Source of the DNA: Dictyobacter formicarum
Lineage (GTDB): Bacteria > Chloroflexota > Ktedonobacteria > Ktedonobacterales > Ktedonobacteraceae
Length of the DNA: 64,000 nt
Reading direction: 5' to 3'
NCBI RefSeq assembly: GCF_016587435.1
Contig: NZ_BNJJ01000011.1
Location: 62,001-126,000, forward strand
Every line of letters starts with the position of its first letter. Position 1 is the first letter of the stretch. This document shows, in pieces, positions 26,157 through 35,526 of this stretch. Position numbers and translations under genes: made by a program. The notes under the pieces were generated by a model that worked only from the letters and a program-made list of their open reading frames with translations, did no database searches and was not told where the DNA came from.

Positions 26157-26660
26157 TTAGTGCATTCGGTTGCCCTCTTCCTGCAACTCCTTTTTGGTCT
26201 GTGCTGCAAGTCTGGTGAGAGCTTCGACCAGCGCAGAACGAAGTTCTGGATCAGTCAGCTGACTTCCTGCGGCCAGTTTCCCGTAAAGCAGGTCAATTTC
26301 CCGTTGTTTTTGACGCAGTTCAACATCCTTCTTCAAGAGCGCCTGTTTCATCTCATCGAGTCGTCGGCGTAATGCTGCAATGACCTGCTCCTTCGCCCTA
26401 TCTGGAGATAGTGCTGTCGGTGTATGCAATCGCGTCTGTTCTGCCTCTTCGATGGCTTGCATCAGATCTGGGTGGCTCCGCAGGAACACGACAGAGACAC
26501 CTGCACGTTTGGCAACTGCTGCTTTCGTGACGGGTTTGTGTTCTTGTTTCAGCAACGCAAGAGCTTCCAATGTGGCCTGACGCTTCTGCTCTGATTTTGC
26601 CTGCGCATTGTGCTTGCACTGTTCAGTTCTTGTTCGTTTGGTTGTTGTGGATGCGTCCAT
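26157..26660 (-). CDS. tnpC: TnpC-like protein of Tn554-type element (DUF6262-like)
   Basis: A 167-residue protein with an N-terminal helix-turn-helix-like part (T-K-A-A-V-A-K-R-A-G-V-S-V-V-F-L-R, about residues 45-61) and a long charged coiled coil (about 85-150, rich in K, E, R and Q). In Tn554 the third gene encodes a small DNA-binding helper that stimulates the two recombinases. The ATG at 26660 has AAGGA 8 bases upstream and lies inside the end of tnpB (38-bp overlap), so the two are translationally coupled. Assignment rests on size, coiled coil, HTH and the position after two tyrosine recombinases. Confidence 0.75.
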   Translation of the reverse strand: MDASTTTKRTRTEQCKHNAQAKSEQKRQATLEALALLKQEHKPVTKAAVAKRAGVSVVFLRSHPDLMQAIEEAEQTRLHTPTALSPDRAKEQVIAALRRRLDEMKQALLKKDVELRQKQREIDLLYGKLAAGSQLTDPELRSALVEALTRLAAQTKKELQEEGNRMH

Positions 26661-28371
26661 CCCAGAATCCTTCCCGTTGAATTGTCTCGACAACCTTCTC
26701 AGCATGCTCCAGTTCCTGTTCATGCTTCTTGCGAGCACGGTCATAGAGCAGATTGGCTCGGAGTGCCTCCACGGTGAGTCGCAAATTCTTGACCTTGTTT
26801 TCCCACATGAGTAAATGCCGTTTGGTGGCTCTGAGTTTGGGACACGTTGGGCAGTGAGGAACGTCAGGACAGGGATCGTGCATCGGCAGATGGGCACAAT
26901 TGCCAGCTCCGTCTGGTAAGGGTGAGAGATAGAGCTTGCCTACTTTGCCCTCTACCCAGCCACCATCAACCTCACCTTCATGCTGTTTCACCTGCACCTG
27001 GTTCTCTATCATCTCAGAAGCATAGGTGTGTTGCTTCTTCACCCGATAGGCATCATACTTTGCCTTGAGACTCTTGAGATACACCTTGATGTACTTTTCA
27101 GTCATGGCAAGACTTTTGTGGCCGAGAAACTCTTTGACAGTGTAGATATCTACTCCGGTTTCGATCATATCCGTAGCTACACTGTGCCTGAATTGGTGGG
27201 GCGAAATCGCATAAGGTTGATCTTCATGTTTGAGAAGTGGAGCAAGTCTTTTCAATGCGGTATCTACAGTTCCACGAGAAAGAATACCTGTCTCTGTACG
27301 GAAAAGGTAGTGCTCCCCAAAATGATCTGGAAGATGGTTAGTCCGTTCTCTCTGACGATGAATCGCATCAACAACACCATCTGTCAACTTTGTGGGAATG
27401 CGATGATCTCTTTTCATCTTGTTGTACTGGTGATAAATACGAATCCACCAGTAGCCATCCGAATCCTGATCAAGGCAACCATTACGTCCATGTTCGTCTG
27501 GGGCTTTGAGATGACACAGATCTTCAGCCCGCATTCCAGTGTAGCGAAGAATGAGGATAGCATCCCACAGAGTAGGGGAAAGCCGTGCAAAGCTTTGATT
27601 GTGCTGGATGGCCTGAACTGCTTGTTCCAAAAGAAGGTCAAGTTGATCAAGGACATCAGGAGGGACGGGGCGAGGAAGCGTTTCTGGCATACCAGGAATA
27701 TCTTCCTTCCAGATGAGAAAGCGTGGAGGTCGAGGGCCTGTCCAACTCGGAGATGTTGCCATGTACTCGACCATACTCTTTAAGTCCCACAATCCTCTGC
27801 TGGCCTGATACTCACTCAATTGAGCCGTCTCAGGAAGCAAAGCTTCGATATGGGATCTCTCTACAGTTCCCATATGAACATCGGGCGGAAGCAACATCAG
27901 CACAGGCTTTAACGCGCGTATGATAACGGTGAATGTGTAGGCTTCCCACTTAGGCAACCGACATCGAAAATAGCATTTGATCTGCTCACGAAGTTGATGA
28001 TTCGTAATCCAGGTGAAATCCACCTCGTAGGCAGCCGGTGGGCGATGTTTGGGGTAATCTGATTTGAACCTACGCATATCCCAGACGTCCTTTGCCAACT
28101 CTTCCTCAATGTTTGTGGCAAGTTGGGTTTCAAGATGAGAGGTCCGATAGTGTCGCTTGATGACTATCCCCAACTCTTCTACAGCCCTGACAAACGGCTC
28201 TTCTCGTAAAGCATAGTACCAACTCTTTGTTCCAGAGTATCCAGCAAGCTTACAAATCTCACTGACTGATTTGTTCCGATTCTCCTCACATTGGAGTACC
28301 GTCAGAAATCGTTGCTGGCCTTTAGATAACCTGGATGCAGATGTGAGAGTGATAATTTTAGCGGTTTGCAC
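26623..28371 (-). CDS. tnpB: Tyrosine recombinase, TnpB-type
   Basis: A 582-residue site-specific recombinase. The catalytic domain (about residues 260-450) holds the first Arg in T-G-M-R-A-E-D-L, H-Q-F-R-H (His and second Arg), L-G-H-K and the Tyr nucleophile in M-T-E-K-Y. The N-terminal 240 residues are the long DNA-binding arm typical of TnpB. Residues 500-530 contain a Cys cluster (C-A-H-L-P-M-H-D-P-C, C-P-T-C) that probably binds Zn, and the end is a charged coiled coil. The start is GTG at 28371, overlapping the end of tnpA by 14 bp. It acts together with TnpA. Confidence 0.9.
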   Translation of the reverse strand: MQTAKIITLTSASRLSKGQQRFLTVLQCEENRNKSVSEICKLAGYSGTKSWYYALREEPFVRAVEELGIVIKRHYRTSHLETQLATNIEEELAKDVWDMRRFKSDYPKHRPPAAYEVDFTWITNHQLREQIKCYFRCRLPKWEAYTFTVIIRALKPVLMLLPPDVHMGTVERSHIEALLPETAQLSEYQASRGLWDLKSMVEYMATSPSWTGPRPPRFLIWKEDIPGMPETLPRPVPPDVLDQLDLLLEQAVQAIQHNQSFARLSPTLWDAILILRYTGMRAEDLCHLKAPDEHGRNGCLDQDSDGYWWIRIYHQYNKMKRDHRIPTKLTDGVVDAIHRQRERTNHLPDHFGEHYLFRTETGILSRGTVDTALKRLAPLLKHEDQPYAISPHQFRHSVATDMIETGVDIYTVKEFLGHKSLAMTEKYIKVYLKSLKAKYDAYRVKKQHTYASEMIENQVQVKQHEGEVDGGWVEGKVGKLYLSPLPDGAGNCAHLPMHDPCPDVPHCPTCPKLRATKRHLLMWENKVKNLRLTVEALRANLLYDRARKKHEQELEHAEKVVETIQREGFWDGRIHNNQTNKN

Positions 28372-29572
28372 GCCCCTTCTTCCTCTTTTCTGAATATCTT
28401 TCGTAAGCTAATTTGTGATCTTCCTTGGTCAAATGCGTGTAGATTTGCATTGTCGTCACGACACTTGCATGCCCCAACCGCTCCTGGATAAACTTCCAGT
28501 CTACGGGTTCACCACCTTGTAAGTAAGAACGGACGAGGGCCGTAACGTGCGTATGTCTCAAAACATGGGGATGCAAGAATACGCCTGATTTCTCAGAATA
28601 GTGCTGGAAGACTTTTTCAACTGCAGCTACTGTGAGTGCCGTTCCATAGGTGGATTGTCCTTCTCGATTCTTGGCCTCTTTTTTGAGTACGATCCAGAGA
28701 TGATCTGTGCGAGGGTTTGCCTCAATCCAGACTTCGGTAATATAGACATCAAGTAGGCCCAAGACATCAGTGGGTAAGTGAACAAAACGATCATTGCCAT
28801 AGCCAGCCTTGGCCCGTGCTCCGTTTTCATTGTTTGAGCGAAAGCGGACATGAACTCCCTGTTTTCCAAATTCGAGGTCTTCCATCCTCATACCCAGTAG
28901 CTCACCAATGCGGAAGCCTCCCTCTTTGAGCATGAGGCACAAGAGGCGATCACGGAAGCCTGCAGGATCGCCGTTCGGGTCTTTTTCGAGATGAATGCTA
29001 TTGACGAAGATTTGGAAATCCTGCTCTGATACGATAGGTGGGAGACGATCAGGCTCTTTGAGCTTCAACTCCATGCGTTGGACCACAGCCTGTCCTCGTT
29101 GGGTATGAGCTAACAGATCGCGTTCCGCCAGCCATTTGCCCCTTGGCACATCCACATAGCGAACTGGTGATTCTGTGAGCATGCCACGACGCACCAGGAA
29201 GTGGTAGAAGGCCCCGACCACCTGGAGAATGAGATTGACGCTGGTTGCCTGAAGCGGACTGGGTTGATGAATGACGGAAACAGCAGCCACATCTCGGTAA
29301 GGGTTACAGAGCCAGATCACAAATTCGGTGAGGTCTGCTGAAGTCACTTCGTGCACGTTTAGATTTCGTTGCGTTAGAAAGTGGTAATACCACAACAGGC
29401 GGGAGCAATATGCCTTCACGGTGGCCGGAGCACGCTTCGTAGCCGCTTTCCAATCCAAAAACTCCTTGGCATAGGGAATGAAGTCGTATTTGCTATCGAC
29501 CAGGTAATACATCCGCCCCCGATCTGGAACATCGGCAGCAATCATCCTGGGAGCTACGTTCGTACCTTCCAC
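28358..29572 (-). CDS. tnpA: Tyrosine recombinase, TnpA-type
   Basis: A 404-residue phage-integrase-family recombinase. A SAM-like N-terminal DNA-binding domain (about 30-140) precedes the catalytic domain with Arg in F-R-I-G-E-L-L-G, the H-x-L-R-H box (H-P-H-V-L-R-H-T-H), L-G-H-A-S and the Tyr nucleophile in M-Q-I-Y-T-H-L. The start is GTG at 29572 with GGAGGTAGG just upstream. It is the first gene of the tnpABC unit and has a basic C-terminus. The upstream 200 bp should include one end of the element, but none is recognisable without a related copy. Confidence 0.92.
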   Translation of the reverse strand: MEGTNVAPRMIAADVPDRGRMYYLVDSKYDFIPYAKEFLDWKAATKRAPATVKAYCSRLLWYYHFLTQRNLNVHEVTSADLTEFVIWLCNPYRDVAAVSVIHQPSPLQATSVNLILQVVGAFYHFLVRRGMLTESPVRYVDVPRGKWLAERDLLAHTQRGQAVVQRMELKLKEPDRLPPIVSEQDFQIFVNSIHLEKDPNGDPAGFRDRLLCLMLKEGGFRIGELLGMRMEDLEFGKQGVHVRFRSNNENGARAKAGYGNDRFVHLPTDVLGLLDVYITEVWIEANPRTDHLWIVLKKEAKNREGQSTYGTALTVAAVEKVFQHYSEKSGVFLHPHVLRHTHVTALVRSYLQGGEPVDWKFIQERLGHASVVTTMQIYTHLTKEDHKLAYERYSEKRKKGRANR

Positions 29573-29779
29573 GTTCCTACCTCCACCTCCACTTTTCGTT
29601 TTTTCGTCAAGGTTTTTGTTTCTAAAGAATATGATACTGACGATACCAAATTCCTCGTGAGAAGCACGTTGTTATCGTTGTTCTCGATGGAATCTTTTAT
29701 CAAAAGAAAGATTCTGCAAAACTATGCTTCCATAAAAACCCGCATACTGAGCGCAACGACTGAGCAGCGAAGCAAAAAA

Positions 29780-29887
29780 GGGACGCGACGTATACGTTAT
29801 TTTCATAACGACGCGGAGGCATACGCGATCCGCAACGCCTTACGGCTTCGTGAGCTGTTAGGATCGCTCGCCGTACAGCCAGCCTGA
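29780..29887 (+). pseudogene. C-terminal remnant of a DUF72 (YecE-like) gene
   Basis: The last 36 codons of a plus-strand frame read R-R-I-R-Y-F-H-N-D-A-E-A-Y-A and then I-R-N-A-L-R-L-R-E-L-L, ending at TGA 29885-29887. This is the pattern of the C-terminal end of DUF72 proteins (F-N-N-D-x-x-G-Y-A-x-x-N-A-x-x-L). Nothing upstream in that frame matches the rest of the domain, and the tnpA gene starts 207 bp away, so the 5' part was probably lost when the mobile module arrived. The opposite half was searched for by eye near 24.3-26.1 kb and not found. Confidence 0.5.
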
Positions 29888-29906
29888 TACATGCGCCCTA
29901 TGCTTG

Positions 29907-30776
29907 CTATCCCTTCACGCCTCCCGCAGTCAGGCCGCCGACCAAATAGCGCTGGAACACCATATACAAAACTACGACAGGCAAAGCGCTCACGACTGAC
30001 GCGCCCATCAATTGTCCATACAAAGGCAACGCGCCACCTTCCTGCGCGGAGCTGAAAGCCTGCAATTGCACTGCAATGGTACGCGTTTCCGGAGCCGTAA
30101 GAACGCTGGCGAATAACACATCGTTCCAACCAGTCAGGAAGGAAAAGACCAGGGCAACCACCACACCTGGAAGCGCGAGCGGCACGATTACGCTCCAGAG
30201 CGCCTGCAACCGTGTCGCGCCGTCGACAAGTGCGGCTTCCTCCAGGTCTATCGGTATGCTGCCCAGGTACGACACCATAAGCCAGGTCGCAAATGGAAGC
30301 GCGAACGTCAGGTATGTAACGATCACCGCCTGGTATGTCCCCACAAGTTTGAAGTGGAGCACAGCCTGGATAGACGCAAAGAGTACAAAGAGTGGCAGCA
30401 GCAGCATCACGCCTGGAACGGTCTGCAAACCAATGAGAGAGTAAAGGTATGGCAAACGTCCATGGAACTTGAAGCGGGAAATGACATATCCCGCGCCTAC
30501 GGCCAGGATCACAGCGATGGCGCTCGCGATCAGCGAGATAAACAGACTATTGAACAGTCCTTGCGCCAGGTTTACCGTTATCCACATCTGGATATAATTG
30601 TTAAAAGCCCAGTGGGACGGAAGAAGATGCTCACCACCACTAATCTCACTATCAGGAGTGACAGAGAGCAATACTGTATAGATGACGGGTATCAACACGA
30701 AGCTTATCAGGAACACGGTCGCAATGATGCGTGCAGGCGGCGGTAAAATATCCTGCGAATTCCTCTGTCTCTTCAT
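29907..30776 (-). CDS. Carbohydrate ABC transporter permease (MalG-type)
   Basis: A 289-residue inner membrane protein with six predicted helices. The EAA loop that docks the ATPase is present near residue 190 (L-E-E-A-A-L-V-D-G-A-T). It forms the channel with the MalF-type permease upstream, overlapping its stop by one base (TAATG). The N-terminus is short, cytoplasmic and basic. No ATP-binding gene follows, so a shared MsmK-type ATPase elsewhere is likely. The context with a GH20 hexosaminidase suggests import of amino-sugar oligosaccharides. Confidence 0.93.
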   Translation of the reverse strand: MKRQRNSQDILPPPARIIATVFLISFVLIPVIYTVLLSVTPDSEISGGEHLLPSHWAFNNYIQMWITVNLAQGLFNSLFISLIASAIAVILAVGAGYVISRFKFHGRLPYLYSLIGLQTVPGVMLLLPLFVLFASIQAVLHFKLVGTYQAVIVTYLTFALPFATWLMVSYLGSIPIDLEEAALVDGATRLQALWSVIVPLALPGVVVALVFSFLTGWNDVLFASVLTAPETRTIAVQLQAFSSAQEGGALPLYGQLMGASVVSALPVVVLYMVFQRYLVGGLTAGGVKG

Positions 30777-31756
30777 TATACGGTCACCTCCCCAAGGCGT
30801 AGCGTGCGAATATAAAGGATACCGGGAATCAACATAATAATCAGCGTAATCACGGACATCGCCCCACCGAGTCCGAAATTAAATAGCTGGAATGAGGAGA
30901 CATAAATGTTGAGAGGCAGGACATCAACCTGCGCCGGAGGAGGCGTGCCAAACATCACGAACGGCAGCGTAAAGTTGTTGAAGTGATTCAGTGTCGAGAG
31001 CAGTAGAGCAAGTCCCAGGATGCTACGTAGCTGCGGTAAAACGATCCTTGTCAGCCGTTGCCAGGAGTTTGCTCCATCCACCGAGGCAGCATCGTACATA
31101 TCGGCTGGAATCGATTGTAATCCGGCCAGGACCATGATGTAGACGAACGGCCATGAAGCCCACACATCCGCGATAATCATCGCCCAGAAACTATTTGGCC
31201 CCAGCAGCCAGTATGTATTAATGCTCGCTACATGTATCCCGGCCAGGAAGCGATCAACGAGCCCACTTTTATTCAAGAACATCATACGCCAGACGAGCGC
31301 GGTCACAAACGTCGGTATCACATAGGGAATCAAGTATAACGCGCGCACAACACCACGGCCACGATACGGGGTATTGACGGTCAATGCGGCCAGTACGCCA
31401 ATGGGAGTAATGATCACGGTCGTCAGGATCGCGAACCCAAGACTCACCCCTAACGACACCAATGTTGAATCGCCAACGATATTGCCCTCAATAAACGAGT
31501 TCACATAGTTCGTAAACCCGACCCATGGGGCATGAATCCAGCTCCTTAGCGTATATTGATCAAGATTCAAAAAGCTAATGTATACGGCGATCAGAAAAGG
31601 GATACCAACAACCACAAAGAGCATTATGATGCTCGGCCACATAAGCCAGAGGGGCCGTCCGCCGGCGCTGCTACTGGGAGCATGCTCAGGTATCCGTGCT
31701 CCGGGAATAGAGGAAGGACTTGCGGTGCTGGTTTCTGGAATGGGTTGTATTGACAT
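30776..31756 (-). CDS. Carbohydrate ABC transporter permease (MalF-type)
   Basis: A 326-residue permease with six helices and an EAA-type loop (M-Y-D-A-A-S-V-D-G-A-N, about residue 220). It starts at ATG 31756, preceded by AAGGTAGGAAA; a TTG further up is weaker. The Pro/Ser-rich first 40 residues are cytoplasmic. It pairs with the downstream MalG-type permease. A 79-bp gap containing a hairpin separates it from the binding-protein gene, which allows the binding protein to be made in excess. Confidence 0.93.
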   Translation of the reverse strand: MSIQPIPETSTASPSSIPGARIPEHAPSSSAGGRPLWLMWPSIIMLFVVVGIPFLIAVYISFLNLDQYTLRSWIHAPWVGFTNYVNSFIEGNIVGDSTLVSLGVSLGFAILTTVIITPIGVLAALTVNTPYRGRGVVRALYLIPYVIPTFVTALVWRMMFLNKSGLVDRFLAGIHVASINTYWLLGPNSFWAMIIADVWASWPFVYIMVLAGLQSIPADMYDAASVDGANSWQRLTRIVLPQLRSILGLALLLSTLNHFNNFTLPFVMFGTPPPAQVDVLPLNIYVSSFQLFNFGLGGAMSVITLIIMLIPGILYIRTLRLGEVTV

Positions 31757-31778
31757 ATTTCCTACCTTCAAGGCTACA

Positions 31779-31802
31779 AGACCCGCGCCTGAACGCGGGT
31801 CT
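31779..31802 (-). terminator. Intercistronic hairpin between binding protein and permeases
   Basis: A 9-bp GC-rich stem (AGACCCGCG and complement) with a 6-base loop lies in the 79-bp gap. No U-run follows on the minus transcript, so it is better read as an mRNA-stabilising or attenuating structure, common after binding-protein genes, than as a full stop. Confidence 0.6.
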
Positions 31803-31835
31803 CTCTTAGCTTCATATCAGAGCACATCCTGATCC

Positions 31836-33185
31836 TCAATGCAGCTGACTTTGAATCTCTTTGTTGGCCTGATCCAGAAGTGGCTTGATCTGGGAGGGAT
31901 TGTAGTGGTTCGTCGCAACCGAGTTGGCCAGCTTGGAACTGACGCCGGCCAATGCGACCTCGAGTGGTCCCCACGCACCTGAGAAGGGGGTCGGTGTGGC
32001 GCCTTGCTCTGCCTTGATAAAGGCAGCGGTCGCGGAGTCCTTGCTGCTCAGGTAATTCGCGGCCTGCACGTTTGTGGGCAAATCTCCGAAGGTTTTGGTC
32101 CAGTCGAGCTGATGCTGGTAATCCGTAACCAGGTTAATAAACTTAAAGGCCAGATCCTTTACATTGGAATAATCAGCGACGGCAAGCATGTCACCGGATA
32201 CAATCGTCGAGGCAGATACGCCGTTAGCCGGCCGCTGCTGCATACCATAAGGCACCGTTGGCATGGGAGCAAAGGCGTACTTGCCTGCTACAGCCGACTT
32301 CTGGAGCGTCGGTGTGATCGTCGGCGTGACCATAATCAACATGCCCACCTTACCGTTATCAAAGGCACGCGTGGCGTCAGCCGCTTTCCACGTCATCGAG
32401 TTAGGATCGGTAATTTTGTATGTGGTGGCCCAGTCAAACCAGAATTTGACGGAATCGACAGCCGTTGATGTATTCATTTCAGCGGTCTTGAGATCCGGGG
32501 AGAGGAAACTTCCGCCACCCATCTGTTCGTTGAACATCCACCAGATCTTCCATGGATCAAATGAATCAGAGGGGTCGATCTCCGCTCCATAGACACCGGC
32601 GGAAAGGTCTGTCATTTTCCTCGCGTCAGCAACAAAATCGCTCCAGGTCGTAGGAGGAACACTGATCCCGGCCTTTTTGAACAGGTCCGTATTATAGACC
32701 ATACCAAAAGGACGCATCACCCAGGGAACAGCAATCAACTGATCGGGCGATGACCCGGACATGGTCATCTGTTGCGGAAAGAAGCGGCTCTTTCCACCCA
32801 CCTTGTTCCAGTCATCAGCGGTGAGCGTGGTGAAGCCCTTCGTTGCTTGCGCCGTAGGCACAAAGGTGGTGCCCAGGCTAAATATATCGGGGCCACTCCC
32901 GCTGACAATAGAGGTCTGGAGCTTTGTCTGTTCCTCGCTGCTGCTAGAGTATGTGTCCCAGACAATATTGCTACCAGTCGCCTTATGGAAATCGTTACCA
33001 ATCTGCTGCATCCATTGCTTCTGTTGTGTAGCAAAGAGTGTGTTCACGCCCACCAGTACGTGGAGGGTTTGACCACCGCTATTCGTGGGCCCACTCCCGC
33101 TGGAACCACCGCATGCTGACAGCACAAGTGGCAGCAGTACAATCCAACATGAGCAAAAGCTCAATAGTCGGCTGCTTGCTTTCAT
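31836..33185 (-). CDS. Extracellular sugar-binding lipoprotein of ABC transporter
   Basis: A 449-residue family 1 solute-binding protein. The signal peptide (residues 1-24) ends in the lipobox L-S-A-C with C25 as lipidation site, followed by a Gly/Ser linker and the two-lobed binding fold. I start it at ATG 33185, 11 bases after GGAGG; the frame is open further upstream but without signal-peptide character. It is the first gene of the importer and should be membrane-anchored, facing out. The ligand is not readable, but the divergent GH20 enzyme suggests GlcNAc oligosaccharides. Confidence 0.93.
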   Translation of the reverse strand: MKASSRLLSFCSCWIVLLPLVLSACGGSSGSGPTNSGGQTLHVLVGVNTLFATQQKQWMQQIGNDFHKATGSNIVWDTYSSSSEEQTKLQTSIVSGSGPDIFSLGTTFVPTAQATKGFTTLTADDWNKVGGKSRFFPQQMTMSGSSPDQLIAVPWVMRPFGMVYNTDLFKKAGISVPPTTWSDFVADARKMTDLSAGVYGAEIDPSDSFDPWKIWWMFNEQMGGGSFLSPDLKTAEMNTSTAVDSVKFWFDWATTYKITDPNSMTWKAADATRAFDNGKVGMLIMVTPTITPTLQKSAVAGKYAFAPMPTVPYGMQQRPANGVSASTIVSGDMLAVADYSNVKDLAFKFINLVTDYQHQLDWTKTFGDLPTNVQAANYLSSKDSATAAFIKAEQGATPTPFSGAWGPLEVALAGVSSKLANSVATNHYNPSQIKPLLDQANKEIQSQLH

Positions 33186-33879
33186 CAATTTTGTTTCCTC
33201 CATTGGATAACAAATACAGCACTGAAAGACTCTGACCAATACAAGGTCATATGATAAAAAAAATCTCCTTATACATTCCGATAAATACCTCGAAAGCATA
33301 GCTAGCATAAGGACGGAGGGTATAAGGAAAGCGGCTCCATAGGGCTATAGATCATCTTATCTGAAAACAAGCATACTCAAATTTATGCCCAAAAGCAATC
33401 CTTCGTAGCAAAGCAAATGACACAGGCGCACTTTAGATTAAAAAAGTCTGCTTGCTTTATACTGTATAGTCCCTTGCATGCATAGAAAAAATACCATGGA
33501 TTGAGAACTCCAAAGCATTACCGCCAAGTAGTCGAGTAAACATTTCCTCCGACCTTTTATTTGCCAGAGCCACCCCCCAGCAATAATTCACAGACCCTGG
33601 CTTGTTGACAGGATGCAGTAGATATTCTACAATCTCATCAGTGCCCATTATACATACAAATGCTGCAATAAGCTTGCATGCACTGGTTCAAGATCTCTCT
33701 GTGAATAGTCGCCTGACGATCAAGCCTGATCATTGGCAGTGGTGCTCATCGAGTACTCTGTGATGATATCCTCTTGATGATTGTGCTCGCTAGCTCTCGC
33801 ACATGCGGCACACAGGTCTCTCATCGGCCTGCACGAGCACACGCGGGCAATCTCTTTTTCCTAGAAGGAGCAATGTTGA
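33186..33879. other. Long intergenic region between importer and hexosaminidase
   Basis: 694 bp that should hold the promoters of both divergent units. There is a purine-rich stretch near 33310-33340. A 63-codon minus-strand frame at 33457-33648 has no ribosome binding site or recognisable similarity. Nothing else can be called; a ROK- or GntR-type operator is plausible but no clear dyad was found. Confidence 0.4.
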
Positions 33880-35484
33880 ATGCATGTACACGTTCCTCTC
33901 AATCACCCCGAACTGTCTATTCTACCCCAACCTGCCAGTATCGTGCGCGAAGAAGGATATTTTCAGCTGACCCAGGACACTGTGATCGTTACAGACCAGA
34001 AGACACAGGCCATCGGCATGCTGCTCGCCAACGTGCTGGCACCTGCACTCGGCTTCTTGCCCAGTGTGCTTACAGATGAGCATCCTCATCTCCCCACTAT
34101 TTCTCTGGGCATTGATTCCCAACTGGCACACCTGGGCCAGGAAGGGTATATGCTCAAGGTCACAGCAGGCCAGGCCACGCTACGGGCGGCTCATCCCGCT
34201 GGAGTGTTCTACGCCACGCAAACGCTCAGGCAATTGCTTCCCGTCGAGATCTTCTCTTCAACGCCAGTCAACCAGACCTGGAACATTCCAGCTGTCAGTG
34301 TCGAGGATTTTCCCCGCTTCTCGTGGCGCGGGTGTATGCTCGATAGCGCGCGTCACTTTATTCCAAAGCAGGAAGTGATCAAGCTGATAGATGTGCTAAC
34401 TTTGCACAAAATAAATGTGCTGCACCTACACCTGACAGATGATCAAGGGTGGAGGATCGAGATCAAAAAATATCCCAGGCTGACCGAGGTAGGCGCGTAT
34501 CGCAAAGAAACAGTGATCGGACACGCAAGGAGGCCACAGGGATATGACGGCACACCACATGACGGCTTCTATAGCCAGGAGGATCTACGCGAGATCGTCG
34601 CTTACGGGGCTGCTCGTTTTCTCACCGTTGTTCCTGAGATCGATATTCCTGGGCATGCCCAATCGGCTATTGCTGCCTATCCTGAGTTGGGCGTTTTACA
34701 AGCACCGGTCGAAGTGGCGACAACCTGGGGCATCCACCCCTATCTGTACAACCCGACCGAGGAGGTATTTCAATTTCTCAAGGATGTCCTGAGCGAAGTG
34801 ATGGCTATTTTCCCTAGCACGTTCATTCACATTGGTGGCGATGAGGCCATCAAGGATCAATGGAAGGGGAGCCAGCAGGTGCAGGCAATCATCAAAGATC
34901 TGGGATTGAAAGATGAGGACGAGCTTCAGAGCTGGTTCCTCTCACAGATTGGGACGTTCCTCGCACACAATAATCGCCGACTCCTGGGATGGGATGAGAT
35001 TCTCGAAGGTGGCCTGCCATCTGGAGCCACAGTGATGTCGTGGCGAGGGATTGATGGGGGGATCGTAGCTGCACAATCGCACCATGATGTGGTCATGACT
35101 CCCACTTCGTTTGCCTATCTCGATTACTACCAATCCAACGATCCCGTAGAACCTCTGGCCATTGGCGGCTACCTTCCTGTGGACAAGGTGTATGCCTTCG
35201 ATCCCATCCCAACCGTACTCACCCCAGAGCAGGCGCAACATATTCTCGGTGCCCAATGTAATCTCTGGAGCGAGTATGTTCCCACGACGAAGCATCTAGA
35301 GTATATGTTGTTTCCGCGTGCCATCGCACTCTCCGAGGTCGTCTGGACGCCAAAGGAGCACCTTGAGTTCTCCAACTTCCGAAGGCGACTGACAGTGCAT
35401 GAAGCTCGACTCGCCTCCCTGAACGTCAATTTCCGACCAGTGGAGAAGTTGGACCAGGAGCAGATGTTCCCAGCGCGCAAGTAG
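33880..35484 (+). CDS. Beta-N-acetylhexosaminidase, GH20
   Basis: A 534-residue GH20 enzyme that removes terminal GlcNAc/GalNAc from oligosaccharides through substrate-assisted catalysis. The N-terminal GH20b domain covers about residues 10-140. The barrel begins at F-S-W-R-G-C-M-L-D-S-A-R-H, and the catalytic pair is D321-E322 in H-I-G-G-D-E-A. No signal peptide is visible, so it is probably cytoplasmic and works on imported chito-oligosaccharides. The ATG at 33880 has AAGGAG 9 bases upstream; another ATG at 33873 is out of frame and too close. Divergent from the ABC importer. Confidence 0.96.
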   Translation: MHVHVPLNHPELSILPQPASIVREEGYFQLTQDTVIVTDQKTQAIGMLLANVLAPALGFLPSVLTDEHPHLPTISLGIDSQLAHLGQEGYMLKVTAGQATLRAAHPAGVFYATQTLRQLLPVEIFSSTPVNQTWNIPAVSVEDFPRFSWRGCMLDSARHFIPKQEVIKLIDVLTLHKINVLHLHLTDDQGWRIEIKKYPRLTEVGAYRKETVIGHARRPQGYDGTPHDGFYSQEDLREIVAYGAARFLTVVPEIDIPGHAQSAIAAYPELGVLQAPVEVATTWGIHPYLYNPTEEVFQFLKDVLSEVMAIFPSTFIHIGGDEAIKDQWKGSQQVQAIIKDLGLKDEDELQSWFLSQIGTFLAHNNRRLLGWDEILEGGLPSGATVMSWRGIDGGIVAAQSHHDVVMTPTSFAYLDYYQSNDPVEPLAIGGYLPVDKVYAFDPIPTVLTPEQAQHILGAQCNLWSEYVPTTKHLEYMLFPRAIALSEVVWTPKEHLEFSNFRRRLTVHEARLASLNVNFRPVEKLDQEQMFPARK

Positions 35485-35526
35485 TTTCGGTAGTTCCTGG
35501 TGGTTGTTATGGGGGAGTGAAAACAA

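Larger units (their letters stand above)
26157..29572 (-). mobile_element. Tn554-like transposition module (tnpA-tnpB-tnpC)
   Basis: Three overlapping minus-strand genes in the order and sizes of the Tn554 family: a short tyrosine recombinase (404 aa), a long one (582 aa) and a small coiled-coil helper (167 aa). Such elements insert site-specifically without target duplication and usually carry cargo beyond tnpC. Here the DNA beyond tnpC has IS remnants and a ComB-like gene, and no terminal repeats could be recognised, so the element's ends are not placed. A DUF72 gene remnant abuts the tnpA side. Confidence 0.7.

Noticed and set aside
33457..33648. 63-codon minus-strand frame in the importer/hexosaminidase gap
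   Set aside because: No binding site and no family resemblance; composition not convincingly coding.
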